Of a DNA stretch of 64,000 bases, positions 25,474 through 32,911 are shown in pieces; position 1 is the stretch's first letter; the number at the start of each line of letters is the position of its first letter. The DNA lies in the NCBI RefSeq assembly GCF_014472415.1, contig NZ_JACSZV010000012.1:1-64000 (forward strand), read 5' to 3'. Both the position numbers and the translations under genes were made by a program. This DNA comes from Pseudomonas sp. N40(2020). GTDB lineage: Bacteria > Pseudomonadota > Gammaproteobacteria > Pseudomonadales > Pseudomonadaceae. The notes below the pieces were generated by a model that made no database searches, was not told the origin of the DNA, and saw nothing but the letters and a program-made list of their open reading frames with translations.

Positions 25474-25500
25474 GGCCGGGCAATGTAGCATTGCCCGGCC
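25474..25500 (-). terminator. Perfect 12-bp hairpin between two minus-strand genes
   Basis: GGCCGGGCAATG and CATTGCCCGGCC pair around a TAG loop, 16 bases after the stop codon of the response regulator. There is no long T-run. It may be a weak terminator or processing site between that gene and the HAD gene. Confidence 0.5.
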
Positions 25501-25515
25501 GCACCACCCAGCGTC

Positions 25516-25929
25516 TCAGTGCAGGCGCGGCGCCTTGGACTTGAACGCGCTGTCCACACAGTCGAGCAATTGACCAATGGCCCAGGGCTTTTTGATAAAC
25601 GCCACGGGGTACTTGACCCCGGACGTCTCCGGCGTTTCATAGCCGGACATGACCATCACCGGTTTGTCCGGCCAGCGGTCGCCAACCAGATTGGCCAGAT
25701 CCGCACCATTGAGGGTGCCGGGCATGGTGATATCGGTCAGCAGCAACGCCACTTCCGGCGCATGCTCCTCCAAATATTGCGATGCGGCGTCAGCACTGGT
25801 CTGCGGCGCAACCCTGAAACCTTCCTCCTGAAGAATTTCGCAGAGAAACTCCAGAATCAACGGATCATCCTCAACCACCAGAATCAATCCGTCAGGAAGG
25901 TGCGTGTCCGCCGTCGGTGTTGGGCACAT
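25516..25929 (-). CDS. Stand-alone response regulator receiver protein
   Basis: A 137-residue protein holding only a receiver domain (about residues 16-132). The acidic pocket is VVEDDPLILEF, the phospho-acceptor is Asp66 (LLTDITMPG), and the conserved lysine is in FIKKPW. There is no output domain. Such receivers often sit in hybrid kinase phosphorelays or chemotaxis-like pathways. The frame is open to 26058, but the ATG at 25929 has GGGAGT upstream and gives the natural N-terminus. Confidence 0.88.
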   Translation of the reverse strand: MCPTPTADTHLPDGLILVVEDDPLILEFLCEILQEEGFRVAPQTSADAASQYLEEHAPEVALLLTDITMPGTLNGADLANLVGDRWPDKPVMVMSGYETPETSGVKYPVAFIKKPWAIGQLLDCVDSAFKSKAPRLH

Positions 25930-26128
25930 GGAACTGCACTCCCTGAATTGCATTAACGATTTAGCGGCTTGAATCCGCTGCTTATCTGGTATGAGCGGCG
26001 GGTTCTGCAGAAATTCATTTTTGATACAGGTGTTTTCCGAATAGTCGTTTTTGTCCATTGGCGACAGGCGTTCGCGAGGGCGTAATTGTGGTTAAAATGC
26101 CCGCCCTTTTGCTTGCCGACCGTGACCG

Positions 26129-27070
26129 ATGAACCCTGAAGCCCTCGCCACCCTCCACGCCCATTTGCTGCCCGCGCTCGCGGCGGCACCGAGCGAGACC
26201 CGCCGCCTGTTCCACGGCCGCGGACGTTGCTGGCCGGGGCTGGAGCAGTTGACCGTGGACTGGCTGCAAGGCGTGGTGCTGGTGTCGTTGTTCAAGGAGC
26301 CGGCGCCTGAACAGCTTGAAGACCTCAAGCGCTTGCTGCTGGACATCAGTGGTTCGAATGAGTGGCAACAGGCCGGCGCGCATACCCTGTTAATCCAGCA
26401 CCGTTACCTGCCGCAGAGCACCGCACAATGGCTGGTCGGTGAAGAGATCGACGAAATGACCGTCGTCGAAGGCGGCTTGCAATACCGCGTCGATCTCGGT
26501 CGCAAGCAGAACGCCGGGCTGTTTCTTGACATGCGTTACGGGCGCAATTGGGTGCGCGAACAGGCAGACGGCAAGCGCGTGCTGAACCTGTTTGCCTACA
26601 CCTGCGGTTTTTCCGTCGCGGCTATCGAGGGGGGCGCCAGCCATGTGGTCAACCTGGACATGTCGCGCGCAGCGTTGAGCCGTGGACGCGACAATCATCG
26701 GTTGAACGGGCATGACCTGAACAAAGTCAGCTTCCTTGGCCACGACCTGTTCAAGTCCTGGGGCAAGGTGATCAGCAGCGGCCCGTATGACCTGGTGATC
26801 ATCGACCCGCCGTCGTTCCAGAAAGGCAGTTTTCTGCTGACCAAGGATTACCAGCGCGTGCTGCGCCGTTTGCCGGAACTGCTGACTGCTGACGGTGTGG
26901 TGCTGGCGTGCATGAATGACCCGGCGTTCGGTTCAGACTTCTTGATTGATGGCGTGACGCAGGAAGCGCCGAGTCTGCGCTTCGAGCAGCGGTTGGAGAA
27001 CCCGCCGGAGTTTCCTGACATAGATCCTGAAAGCGGCCTGAAAGCCCTGGTCTTCCAACGCACTCACTGA
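26129..27070 (+). CDS. Class I SAM-dependent methyltransferase (RlmI-like)
   Basis: A 313-residue methyltransferase. The Rossmann SAM motif is KRVLNLFAYTCGFSVAAIEGGA, the acidic strand is VVNLDMSRAAL, and the catalytic-type motif is IIDPPSFQKGSF. The layout resembles the YccW/RlmI and RlmK group of rRNA cytosine/guanine methyltransferases, although the PUA domain of RlmI is not evident here. Binding to RNA is therefore inference. It is monocistronic and followed by a REP-like pair. Confidence 0.85.
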   Translation: MNPEALATLHAHLLPALAAAPSETRRLFHGRGRCWPGLEQLTVDWLQGVVLVSLFKEPAPEQLEDLKRLLLDISGSNEWQQAGAHTLLIQHRYLPQSTAQWLVGEEIDEMTVVEGGLQYRVDLGRKQNAGLFLDMRYGRNWVREQADGKRVLNLFAYTCGFSVAAIEGGASHVVNLDMSRAALSRGRDNHRLNGHDLNKVSFLGHDLFKSWGKVISSGPYDLVIIDPPSFQKGSFLLTKDYQRVLRRLPELLTADGVVLACMNDPAFGSDFLIDGVTQEAPSLRFEQRLENPPEFPDIDPESGLKALVFQRTH

Positions 27071-27083
27071 CACAACAATATCC

Positions 27084-27185
27084 CCTGTAGGAGCTGCCGC
27101 AGGCTCGGGCCGCGATCGGACGATCTTTTGATCTTGCCCCTTTAAAAACCAGATCAAAAGATCGCAACCCACCGCAGCTTCCTGC
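27084..27185. repeat. REP-like pair, GATCTTTTGATC type
   Basis: Outer arms CTGTAGGAGCTGCCGCAGG and the partial inverse CCGCAGCTTCCTGCG enclose inner arms CGATCTTTTGATCTTG and AGATCAAAAGATCG. A near-identical element lies at 28595-28696, flanking the DUF6124 locus on the other side. Confidence 0.8.
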
Positions 27186-27285
27186 GTATTTCAATTCGGG
27201 ATGTTTAAAGGTTGTTTCGAATTTGCAGAACCTTCCCACAATGTTTTCAGGTTGTCCGTCGGACGTCAGGTCTCTAGCCTGTGCT

Positions 27286-27496
27286 CGTCGCTGCCAATTC
27301 AGCGACCGGGACTGGAAACCCCGTGGGACTGCAGAACGCAAAAGCGCCATTCATGACGTATGATTGCGCACCTTTTTGGTGTGCACTTTGTTATGGCGGC
27401 TGTGCGTGGGGGACCTTCGGGTCGTCCGGGTTTCTCTGCTCCCCGGGTTTCCAGCCTTGCGTACAGCTGCCACCCATTCGACCGGAAGCCGAATGG
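27286..27496 (+). ncRNA. Structured leader RNA upstream of DUF6124 gene (copy B)
   Basis: This is the same fold as 1731-1947. Hairpin 1 pairs TCGCTG (27288-27293) with CAGCGA (27300-27305). The next stem is CGGG...CCCG, followed by a strong T5-loop hairpin (TGCGCACC 27365-27372 with GGTGTGCA 27378-27385). Stem P1 pairs GGCGGCTGTGCG (27395-27406) with CGTACAGCTGCC (27460-27471). It encloses GACC-UUCG-GGTC (27412-27423) and CCGGG (27426-27430) with CCCGG (27442-27446). A last hairpin pairs CCATTCG (27474-27480) with CGAATGG (27490-27496). Compensatory changes against copy A support the RNA fold. Confidence 0.72.
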
Positions 27497-27529
27497 ACCA
27501 GCTCCACAGCTTAGAGAGAGAAGAACACC

Positions 27530-27904
27530 ATGAAAAAACCAACACCCAACCCGCCAGAATCAAAAGCCACCACCGACACCACATCCCCCTACGCCTCAGT
27601 CGACAGCAAAAAACTCCACGAAGCCGCCGACCGCGCCCTTGATTACTACCTCAATCCCGGTGCCGGCATCATGTCCAGCGCCAACGAGCCGGAGTCCATG
27701 TACTTCGCCAACCCCAGGTACAACACCGAATCCCTGCTGGCCAACGCCAGCGAAACCCTCGGCTCGGCCAGCGAAATGCTCAACAACTTCGCCGCTTCAC
27801 TACCGCCCTCACATCGCAAAACCGCTCTGGGCATCGCCCAAATCGTGATGCTGGGTGAACTGGCCGTCAACCAGGCCCTCGATCACGTAGAAGTGCAACC
27901 TTAG
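27530..27904 (+). CDS. DUF6124 family protein (copy B)
   Basis: A 124-residue paralogue of the protein at 1958-2332. The shared blocks are NPPE near the start, SPYASVDSKKLHEAADRALD, TESLLANASETLGSASEMLNNFAA and GIAQIVMLGELAVNQALD. No signal peptide, cysteine pair or known motif is present. The gene is monocistronic here, preceded by leader RNA copy B and closed by an intrinsic terminator at 27943-27976. Function is unknown. Two paralogues with related leaders in one 64 kb window suggest a dispersed multicopy family. Confidence 0.82.
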   Translation: MKKPTPNPPESKATTDTTSPYASVDSKKLHEAADRALDYYLNPGAGIMSSANEPESMYFANPRYNTESLLANASETLGSASEMLNNFAASLPPSHRKTALGIAQIVMLGELAVNQALDHVEVQP

Positions 27905-27942
27905 GCAACTCCCTCACCACAGTTTTTCCAAGCCAATCCAGG

Positions 27943-27976
27943 AAAACGCGACCCAAAATCAGGGGTCGCGTTTTTT
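27943..27976 (+). terminator. Intrinsic terminator of DUF6124 copy B
   Basis: CGCGACCC (27947-27954) and GGGTCGCG (27963-27970) form an 8-bp stem followed by TTTTTT. The stem starts 42 bases after the stop codon. Confidence 0.88.
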
Positions 27977-28112
27977 ATATCAATCCGCAAACTGCATGGA
28001 TAATCTGTTTTCGATCATTCCTACGCAGAGCGTCGGCATGATCAATACACCGCAAGCGTTTTCATGCCCGCTGATTTACCAGCCATGCTCGAAGGGAATA
28101 CCGAGGCGCAAA

Positions 28113-28588
28113 GTGATAAGGAAATTTTTTACGAACAGGCAACTTAGTCTGTGGGTGGTGGCAGTTCTATCGGTCAGTGCGATCTTTATGGCTTTTCTGA
28201 TGCTTGGCGATATTTCGAACCGCCACGATATGAAAATGATAAAACGAAAGAACCGTTGATGATCGAAGGTCCAAATGGCGACGAGAATTACTATGTCCTG
28301 CCTCTGGGTACCACGCTATATCACGATAAAAGTTTTCCTGAAGGGCATGATCGTTATGTGGTGTATCTCAACCACAAAGGTGCTATTGCCCACGAAGACG
28401 TACCGATGAAACCTGAGTATGGCGGTTCCTTTATTGATCCGCTCTGGTTGGCCAATGTTGATGCGGACAATTTGAAAGACATTTTCAAGCGTTTCCCGCT
28501 TTCCAAAAAAGACATCGCCGCCGCTATCAAAGCCAATGAAATAACCAAGGATGATCTGGCCGACATCATTCGCTCGATGCCAGATTGA
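28113..28588 (+). pseudogene. Frameshifted membrane-anchored hypothetical protein
   Basis: Two overlapping frames look like halves of one gene. The first frame gives a GTG start at 28113 (GAGG just upstream) and a membrane helix (LSLWVVAVLSVSAIFMAFLMLGD), then stops at 28259. The other frame carries a soluble domain of about 120 residues (FEPPRYEND, MIEGPNGDENYYVLPLGTTLYHDK, LSKKDIAAAIKANEITKDDLADIIRSMPD). One extra T in the short T-run at 28213-28215 would restore a continuous LMLGDIFEPPRYEND. The gene is thus broken or misread by one base. An alternative is a second protein starting at the ATG at 28259, coupled through TGATG. No known family was recognised. Confidence 0.6.
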
Positions 28589-28594
28589 TCGACT

Positions 28595-28696
28595 CTGTAG
28601 GAGCTGCCGAAGGCTGCGATCTTTTGATTTTGATTCTAAAAAACAAGATCAAAAGATCGTCCGATCGCGGCCCGAGCCTTCGGCAGCTCCTACAGG
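28595..28696. repeat. REP-like pair, GATCTTTTGATC type
   Basis: The arms CTGTAGGAGCTGCCGAAGG and CCTTCGGCAGCTCCTACAG are perfectly inverted. Inside them GATCTTTTGAT and CAAGATCAAAAGATC also pair. The whole can form a long cruciform between the frameshifted gene and the oxidoreductase gene. Confidence 0.85.
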
Positions 28697-28698
28697 TG

Positions 28699-29286
28699 TT
28701 ACTTGGCCATTTGGGTGCCGAGCTCTCGAGCGACATTCAGTTGCTGCCCGGGATCACGCAACTCCGACTCCGGCAGCAACGTCGAACTCAGCACCGTCGC
28801 CCCGCTGTAATTGAAAATCCCGTGTTCGATCTGCGCCTTCATCGCCGCGCCATAGCCATGGCGCTCATAGGTGCGCGCGTCCGCCCCGGCGAGTTGGACC
28901 AGATGCACGCGCATGCGCTGAAGCAGCTTCACATGGCTGAGGTCACCGCCGAAATCAAACGCCCAGCCATTGCTGAAAACCCGGTCGATCCAGCCCTTGA
29001 GCAGCGCCGGCATCGACCACCAATACACCGGGTACACCAGCACCAATGTGTCGGCGCGATCAATGCGTGTCTGTTCGGCCAGCACATCTGCAGGCGGCTG
29101 AGCCTCGCGGTGATGCACGGCAAAATCCGCAGCGCCGAAGCGTGGTTCGAAGCCTTCAGCGTATAGGTCGGCGAATTCGACGGTGTTGGCAGGATCAGCC
29201 AGTGTCAGGCCTTCGGCGATCTGCGCCGCCACGCCATGAGTCAATGAGCGCGGATCGTGATGCGCGATAACAATCAATGCGTGCAT
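28699..29286 (-). CDS. NAD(P)H-dependent flavodoxin-fold oxidoreductase (MdaB/KefF type)
   Basis: A 195-residue FMN-dependent quinone reductase-like protein. It begins MHALIVIAHHDPRSLTHGVAAQIAEGL (phosphate-binding loop). It also has LVLVYPVYWWSMPALLKGWIDRVFSNGWAF (flavin and substrate contact), both typical of the NQO/MdaB family that reduces quinones by two electrons. The gene is divergent from a TetR regulator 85 bases away, and the two share a promoter region with repeated operators. It is likely induced by electrophiles or quinones. Confidence 0.9.
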   Translation of the reverse strand: MHALIVIAHHDPRSLTHGVAAQIAEGLTLADPANTVEFADLYAEGFEPRFGAADFAVHHREAQPPADVLAEQTRIDRADTLVLVYPVYWWSMPALLKGWIDRVFSNGWAFDFGGDLSHVKLLQRMRVHLVQLAGADARTYERHGYGAAMKAQIEHGIFNYSGATVLSSTLLPESELRDPGQQLNVARELGTQMAK

Positions 29287-29333
29287 GGGAAATCTCCTGT
29301 TGGTGAAGACAGACCAAGGCTTATATACTCTTG

Positions 29334-29356
29334 GTAAGTTACGGAAAGTAAGTTAC
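29334..29356. promoter_or_regulatory. Repeated near-palindromic operator GTAAGTTAC
   Basis: GTAAGTTAC occurs at 29334-29342 and again at 29348-29356, 14 bases centre to centre, in the 85-base gap between the oxidoreductase and the TetR gene. Each copy is symmetrical except at its middle base. It is a likely TetR binding site controlling both directions. Confidence 0.55.
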
Positions 29357-29371
29357 GTTTGGTATATAGCG

Positions 29372-30010
29372 ATGTCAACCCACGAAATGTCCGAAGAGAA
29401 TTCCCCCGCCCAACCGCGCCGGCGCCTGTCCCGTGAAGACCGCCTGCGCCAGTTGCTCGACGTTGCCTGGCAGATCATCCGAGTCGAAGGCACCGATGCC
29501 CTGACCCTCGGTTACTTGGCCGAGAAGGCTGGCGTGACCAAGCCGGTGGTCTACGACCACTTCGTCACGCGTGCAGGATTGCTGGCGGCGCTGTACCGGG
29601 ATTTCGATGCCCGTCAGACCGTGGTGATGGATGCCGCTATTGCTAACTGCGAGCCGTCGTTGGTCGGCACCGCGTCAGTGATCGCAAGTGCGTATGTCGA
29701 TTGCGTATTGCTGCAAGGCAACGAAATTCCCGGGGTGATTGCCGCGCTGGCCAGCACGCCGGAACTTGAGAAGATCAAGCGTGAGTACGAGGCGATCTTC
29801 CTTGAAAAGTGTCGGAGCGTTCTTGCGCCTTTTGCCAGTGGCGGGCAGATCACCCAAGCGGGACTGCGGGCAATGCTCGGCGCCGCCGAAGCGCTTTCCC
29901 ATGCGGCAGCCAACCGCGAAATCAGCGCCGAAGAAGCCAGCAACGAGCTTTTCGCAACGATCATTGCGCTGGTCGAAAGAGCGGCCGCCCGCGCGACTAT
30001 TGGAACTTGA
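29372..30010 (+). CDS. TetR-family regulator of the flavodoxin-fold reductase
   Basis: A 212-residue TetR protein. The N-terminal HTH region is RLRQLLDVAWQIIRVEGTDALTLGYLAEKAGVTKPVVYDHFVTRAGLLAALYRDFD (about residues 25-80), followed by a helical ligand-binding domain. The ATG at 29372 was preferred to the upstream codon at 29285, which would place the promoter inside the gene. The divergent arrangement with the reductase at 28699-29286 suggests repression of that gene and of itself. Confidence 0.88.
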   Translation: MSTHEMSEENSPAQPRRRLSREDRLRQLLDVAWQIIRVEGTDALTLGYLAEKAGVTKPVVYDHFVTRAGLLAALYRDFDARQTVVMDAAIANCEPSLVGTASVIASAYVDCVLLQGNEIPGVIAALASTPELEKIKREYEAIFLEKCRSVLAPFASGGQITQAGLRAMLGAAEALSHAAANREISAEEASNELFATIIALVERAAARATIGT

Positions 30011-30054
30011 GCCCCCCGGCGCTTGAGCCTCACGGGCTCCACTTCCTCCCCATC

Positions 30055-30078
30055 AAAGAGCTTTGCGGCTCTTTTTTT
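30055..30078 (+). terminator. Intrinsic terminator after TetR gene
   Basis: AAAGAGC and GCTCTTT form a 7-bp stem with a short loop and a run of Ts. It lies 44 bases past the stop codon and just before the convergent TetR gene at 30096. Confidence 0.8.
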
Positions 30079-30095
30079 GTCTGCGTCAATCAGCG

Positions 30096-30722
30096 CTAAG
30101 GTTCGTTGTCACTGCGAATAGACTGCCACGCCGCTTGCGCCAACAACTCGCGATACGCCGTTGGACTGCCCTTCACCCTTCCTGCCAACCAGGCTCGGCA
30201 ATAACTGTCGGCCTGGCCGATGATCAGCGACGGCAACAGTTCGGCAGGCAGCGCCTTGAGTTCAGCGGCGCGCCCGGACTCGGCCAGCCACTCACGCAGA
30301 CGCACATTGCGCGTCTTGTTGCGCTCGGCCAATTCTTCCTTGAACGGGCCCTTGGTCACGGCAAACCGCGCGTGGTACTGAAACCGCGCCCATTCCGGTT
30401 GGCGCTCGACCCAATCGACATAGCTGAACACCAGCGCCTGCACGCCCTCTTCCGTGGTGTTTGCCGCGTCCAGATAGGCGTCACGCAGGCGCGCCTGATC
30501 CTCAAGGGCGGTAAAAAACAGCGCCGCCACCAGGCCTTCCTTGTTGCCGAAATGGTGGTAGATCGCACCGACGCTGGTATCGCATTCGGCGCGGATCATG
30601 TCGATGGTGGTGGCTTCGATGCCCTGCTCGTTGAACAGGCTCAGGGCCTTGCGAAAAATATCGCGCTTGAGTTCGGCCCGGCGGCCCGGGTAGCTGCGTT
30701 CAAGTAAATCTGCGTTGTCCAT
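30096..30722 (-). CDS. TetR-family regulator
   Basis: A 208-residue TetR protein. The HTH is IFRKALSLFNEQGIEATTIDMIRAECDTSVGAIYHHFGNKEGLVAALFF (about 20-70). The C-terminal domain contains FSYVDWVERQPEWARFQYHARF. The ATG at 30722 gives the natural N-terminus, and an extension to 30758 would add 12 residues. It is divergent from the hotdog-fold gene at 30884, with a 33-base palindrome between them, so autoregulation and control of that gene are likely. Confidence 0.88.
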   Translation of the reverse strand: MDNADLLERSYPGRRAELKRDIFRKALSLFNEQGIEATTIDMIRAECDTSVGAIYHHFGNKEGLVAALFFTALEDQARLRDAYLDAANTTEEGVQALVFSYVDWVERQPEWARFQYHARFAVTKGPFKEELAERNKTRNVRLREWLAESGRAAELKALPAELLPSLIIGQADSYCRAWLAGRVKGSPTAYRELLAQAAWQSIRSDNEP

Positions 30723-30816
30723 GCGGCTCAAGCCTGAAATATGGAGTTGAAAAGGCACGCCGTGCCTATGGCAAAAACACGCCTAGGTTGACAGATTTCC
30801 CACAGACAGAATACCG

Positions 30817-30849
30817 TTCCGCTACAGAACTATATTCTGTAAAGGAACA
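30817..30849. promoter_or_regulatory. 33-base interrupted palindrome, probable TetR operator
   Basis: The order is GTTCC-3-ACAGAA-5-TTCTGT-3-GGAAC, an inverted repeat with both arms perfect. It lies 35 bases before the hotdog gene start and 95 bases from the TetR start. The position suits repression of the plus-strand promoter. Confidence 0.65.
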
Positions 30850-30883
30850 TAATTCCGTAAAACGCTTCCATTGAGGTTTCTCC

Positions 30884-31324
30884 ATGAGCCAGTTTCTCAG
30901 CATGTTCAATAGCGCAGGCCCTCAGGCCTTCAGCCAGATGGCCTGCCAGGTTGCGCCGTACTTCAGCAGCATCAACCCGCTGGTGACCGAGTTGCGCGCG
31001 AATGCCGCGACAGTGCAAGTGCCGTTTCGCCGCGAGATCACCAATCATTTGGGCACTGTGCATGCGATCGCCATGTGCAACGCGGCGGAACTCGCGGCCG
31101 GGATGATGACTGACGTCTCGATCCCAGCCGGCGCCCGCTGGATTCCCAAAGGCATGACCGTGGAATACCTGGCCAAGGCGAAAACCGATGTAACGGCCGT
31201 GGCCACTGGCGACGGCATCGATTGGCAGAGCGAAGGCGACAAGATCGTCACCGTGGACATTCACGATACCGAGGGCAAACACGTGTTCACGGCGCGGATC
31301 ACCATGAACGTGAAACTTGCCTGA
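30884..31324 (+). CDS. Hotdog-fold protein, DUF4442 thioesterase-like
   Basis: A 146-residue single-domain hotdog protein. The central helix and loop NHLGTVHAIAMCNAAELAAGMMTD, followed by the strands IPKGMTVEYLAKAKTDVTAVA and KIVTVDIHDTEGKHVFTARI, match the DUF4442/PaaI-like group. Members hydrolyse or bind acyl-CoA. The substrate is unknown. A divergent TetR gene and a strong palindromic operator suggest induction by a fatty acid or acyl-CoA, which is inference. Confidence 0.82.
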   Translation: MSQFLSMFNSAGPQAFSQMACQVAPYFSSINPLVTELRANAATVQVPFRREITNHLGTVHAIAMCNAAELAAGMMTDVSIPAGARWIPKGMTVEYLAKAKTDVTAVATGDGIDWQSEGDKIVTVDIHDTEGKHVFTARITMNVKLA

Positions 31325-31337
31325 ACACTGCGGCCAC

Positions 31338-31375
31338 AAAAAAGCCCCTGCTGCCGGACTCGCAACAAGGGCTTT
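31338..31375 (-). terminator. Terminator-like hairpin of the GNAT gene
   Basis: AAAGCCC (31341-31347) and GGGCTTT (31369-31375) pair, with a run of six As at 31338-31343 giving a T-run on the minus strand. It lies 19 bases past the stop codon of the gene at 31394. The loop is long (21 bases). Confidence 0.6.
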
Positions 31376-31393
31376 CGGGATGCCTATGGCTGA

Positions 31394-32080
31394 TCAGTGA
31401 ACGGTCAGCCGTTGGCGGACAAATACCTCGGTGTGACGGGCGGTTTGATCGAGATGCCTGTCGCGCTGCTTCTCGGCATCGAGCATGGCGCGCTTGCCGT
31501 TTTTCTGTAGCAGATAGGTGTGGATCTGCTGCACCTCCAGCGAACGGTAGATCGGCATGGTGTCGATGAACCCATGCAAGCCGTTGCTGCGGTAATGCCG
31601 CGTACTCATCAGCACTTGCGTCTCGCGCTGGCCGATCACCTCAAAGCCCAGTGCCTCGAAATACGGGACTTTGCCGACAGTGCAGGCCAGTTCGGCGTGG
31701 GGATAAAGCCCGACCATTTCAGCGATCATTGCCCGCGCCACGCCCTGACGCCGATGCCCTTCGCGCACCGCCATGTAAGCGACGCTGCACGCCTCCCAAT
31801 CGCCCTGCACCGGCAGGTACAACAGGAAACCGATGACTTGCTCCGGGTCGTCGTCATCGGTGGCAACCAGCAATTCCACATCAGTGCCCTTCTCGCCATT
31901 CAACGCTTCCAGATACAGATGCACCTCATAGCCGACCGCGTACTGATAGACGTTGTACAGCAGATTGCTCGGGCCAAGGCCCACGGCGCTGATGTCGGTC
32001 AGGTAGTCGACGACCATCTGCAGAATCTGGCTGTTGACGCCTTCGGGGCATGGGGTTTTGTAGTGGGTGATGCGTGGCAT
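31394..32080 (-). CDS. GNAT family N-acetyltransferase
   Basis: A 228-residue acyltransferase. The CoA-binding motif is AYMAVREGHRRQGVARAMIAEMVG (Q/RxxGxG/A type), in the middle of the protein (about 105-130). A strand with the C-terminal motif VPYFEALGFEVIGQRE follows. The N-terminal ~60 residues (PEGVNSQILQMVVDYLTDISAVGLGPSNLLYNVYQYA) are an extension not found in minimal GNATs. The substrate amine cannot be predicted. Confidence 0.82.
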   Translation of the reverse strand: MPRITHYKTPCPEGVNSQILQMVVDYLTDISAVGLGPSNLLYNVYQYAVGYEVHLYLEALNGEKGTDVELLVATDDDDPEQVIGFLLYLPVQGDWEACSVAYMAVREGHRRQGVARAMIAEMVGLYPHAELACTVGKVPYFEALGFEVIGQRETQVLMSTRHYRSNGLHGFIDTMPIYRSLEVQQIHTYLLQKNGKRAMLDAEKQRDRHLDQTARHTEVFVRQRLTVH

Positions 32081-32294
32081 GACGAGCGACCTCCGGCGGA
32101 AAACCGCGACATCATACCTTGTGGGCTGACTTCGCCTGTATCGGCAACGACAAATCGAATGTTGCCGAGCCCTTACGTTCCCGCAGGGTTGTGCCTGAAA
32201 AAAATTTCATCTACGGCAAACAGGATTTTTCGCGGATTTGGCATCCAATTCTTCAGCTGCGTTCACTTTCCGACGCAGGCCTTGAGGAGTTGTC

Positions 32295-32618
32295 ATGAGC
32301 GTTTTGCGTTCCCTGTCCAAATGGCGAAAAACCTGGCTGCTGGTGCCGTTGACCCTCGCAGCGCTGGCCAGCGGCCCGGTGTTTGCCCAACAAGTGGTGA
32401 TCGTCCAGCAAGCGCCACCGCCAATGCGCATGGAAGTGATGCCCGGCCCGCGTCACGGCTATGTCTGGGACCAGGGCCATTGGCGCTGGCAAGGACGTGG
32501 TTATGTGTGGATGCCCGGTCACTGGCAACCGGTGCGGTACAACGCGCACTGGAAACCGGGGCACTGGCAGGCACGAGGGCCGAACTGGTTCTGGGTTGAA
32601 GGGCACTGGGTGCGTTGA
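32295..32618 (+). CDS. YXWGXW-repeat secreted protein
   Basis: A 107-residue protein with a signal peptide (cut near VFAQQ). It carries repeated aromatic motifs of the YXWGXW family: HGYVWDQGHWRWQG, GYVWMPGHWQPVR, HWKPGHWQARG, NWFWVEGHW. These repeats are proposed to form a small beta-rich surface protein. The gene is followed 41 bases later by a lipoprotein of the same family, so both are probably transcribed together. The function of the family is not known. Confidence 0.85.
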   Translation: MSVLRSLSKWRKTWLLVPLTLAALASGPVFAQQVVIVQQAPPPMRMEVMPGPRHGYVWDQGHWRWQGRGYVWMPGHWQPVRYNAHWKPGHWQARGPNWFWVEGHWVR

Positions 32619-32659
32619 TTGCCACGCGCCTGCACTGATCACTTTGCGGGAACACCATC

Positions 32660-32872
32660 ATGTCGAAAGCCGTTAAATCCCTGCTCGCCGCCACGCTGGT
32701 CGCCATCACCCTGTCCGGCTGCGTCGTCGCGCCGGCCCGGCCGCATCGGCCACCGCCGCTGGTGGAAGTCGTGCCGGTCATGCCTGCACCGGGTTATCAC
32801 TGGGTCGCCGGTCACCACCGCTGGGCCGGTAATCAATGGCGCTGGGTACCGGGGCACTGGCGGGCGTATTGA
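32660..32872 (+). CDS. YXWGXW-repeat lipoprotein
   Basis: A 70-residue lipoprotein. The signal peptide ends with the lipobox LSGC (Cys at residue 21). A proline-rich linker follows, then PGYHWVAGHHRWAGNQWRWVPGHW, two repeats of the YXWGXW type. It lies directly after the similar secreted protein at 32295 and is convergent with the tonB gene, whose stop codon is 39 bases away. Confidence 0.85.
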   Translation: MSKAVKSLLAATLVAITLSGCVVAPARPHRPPPLVEVVPVMPAPGYHWVAGHHRWAGNQWRWVPGHWRAY

Positions 32873-32911
32873 TCGTTGAGGACTGGCGTCACCGCGGTGG
32901 CGCCGCCGCAT

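Noticed and set aside
27364-27642. Open frames over leader RNA copy B and the DUF6124 start
   Set aside because: They share neither frame nor protein sequence with copy A, whereas the RNA stems do, so the RNA explains the conservation.
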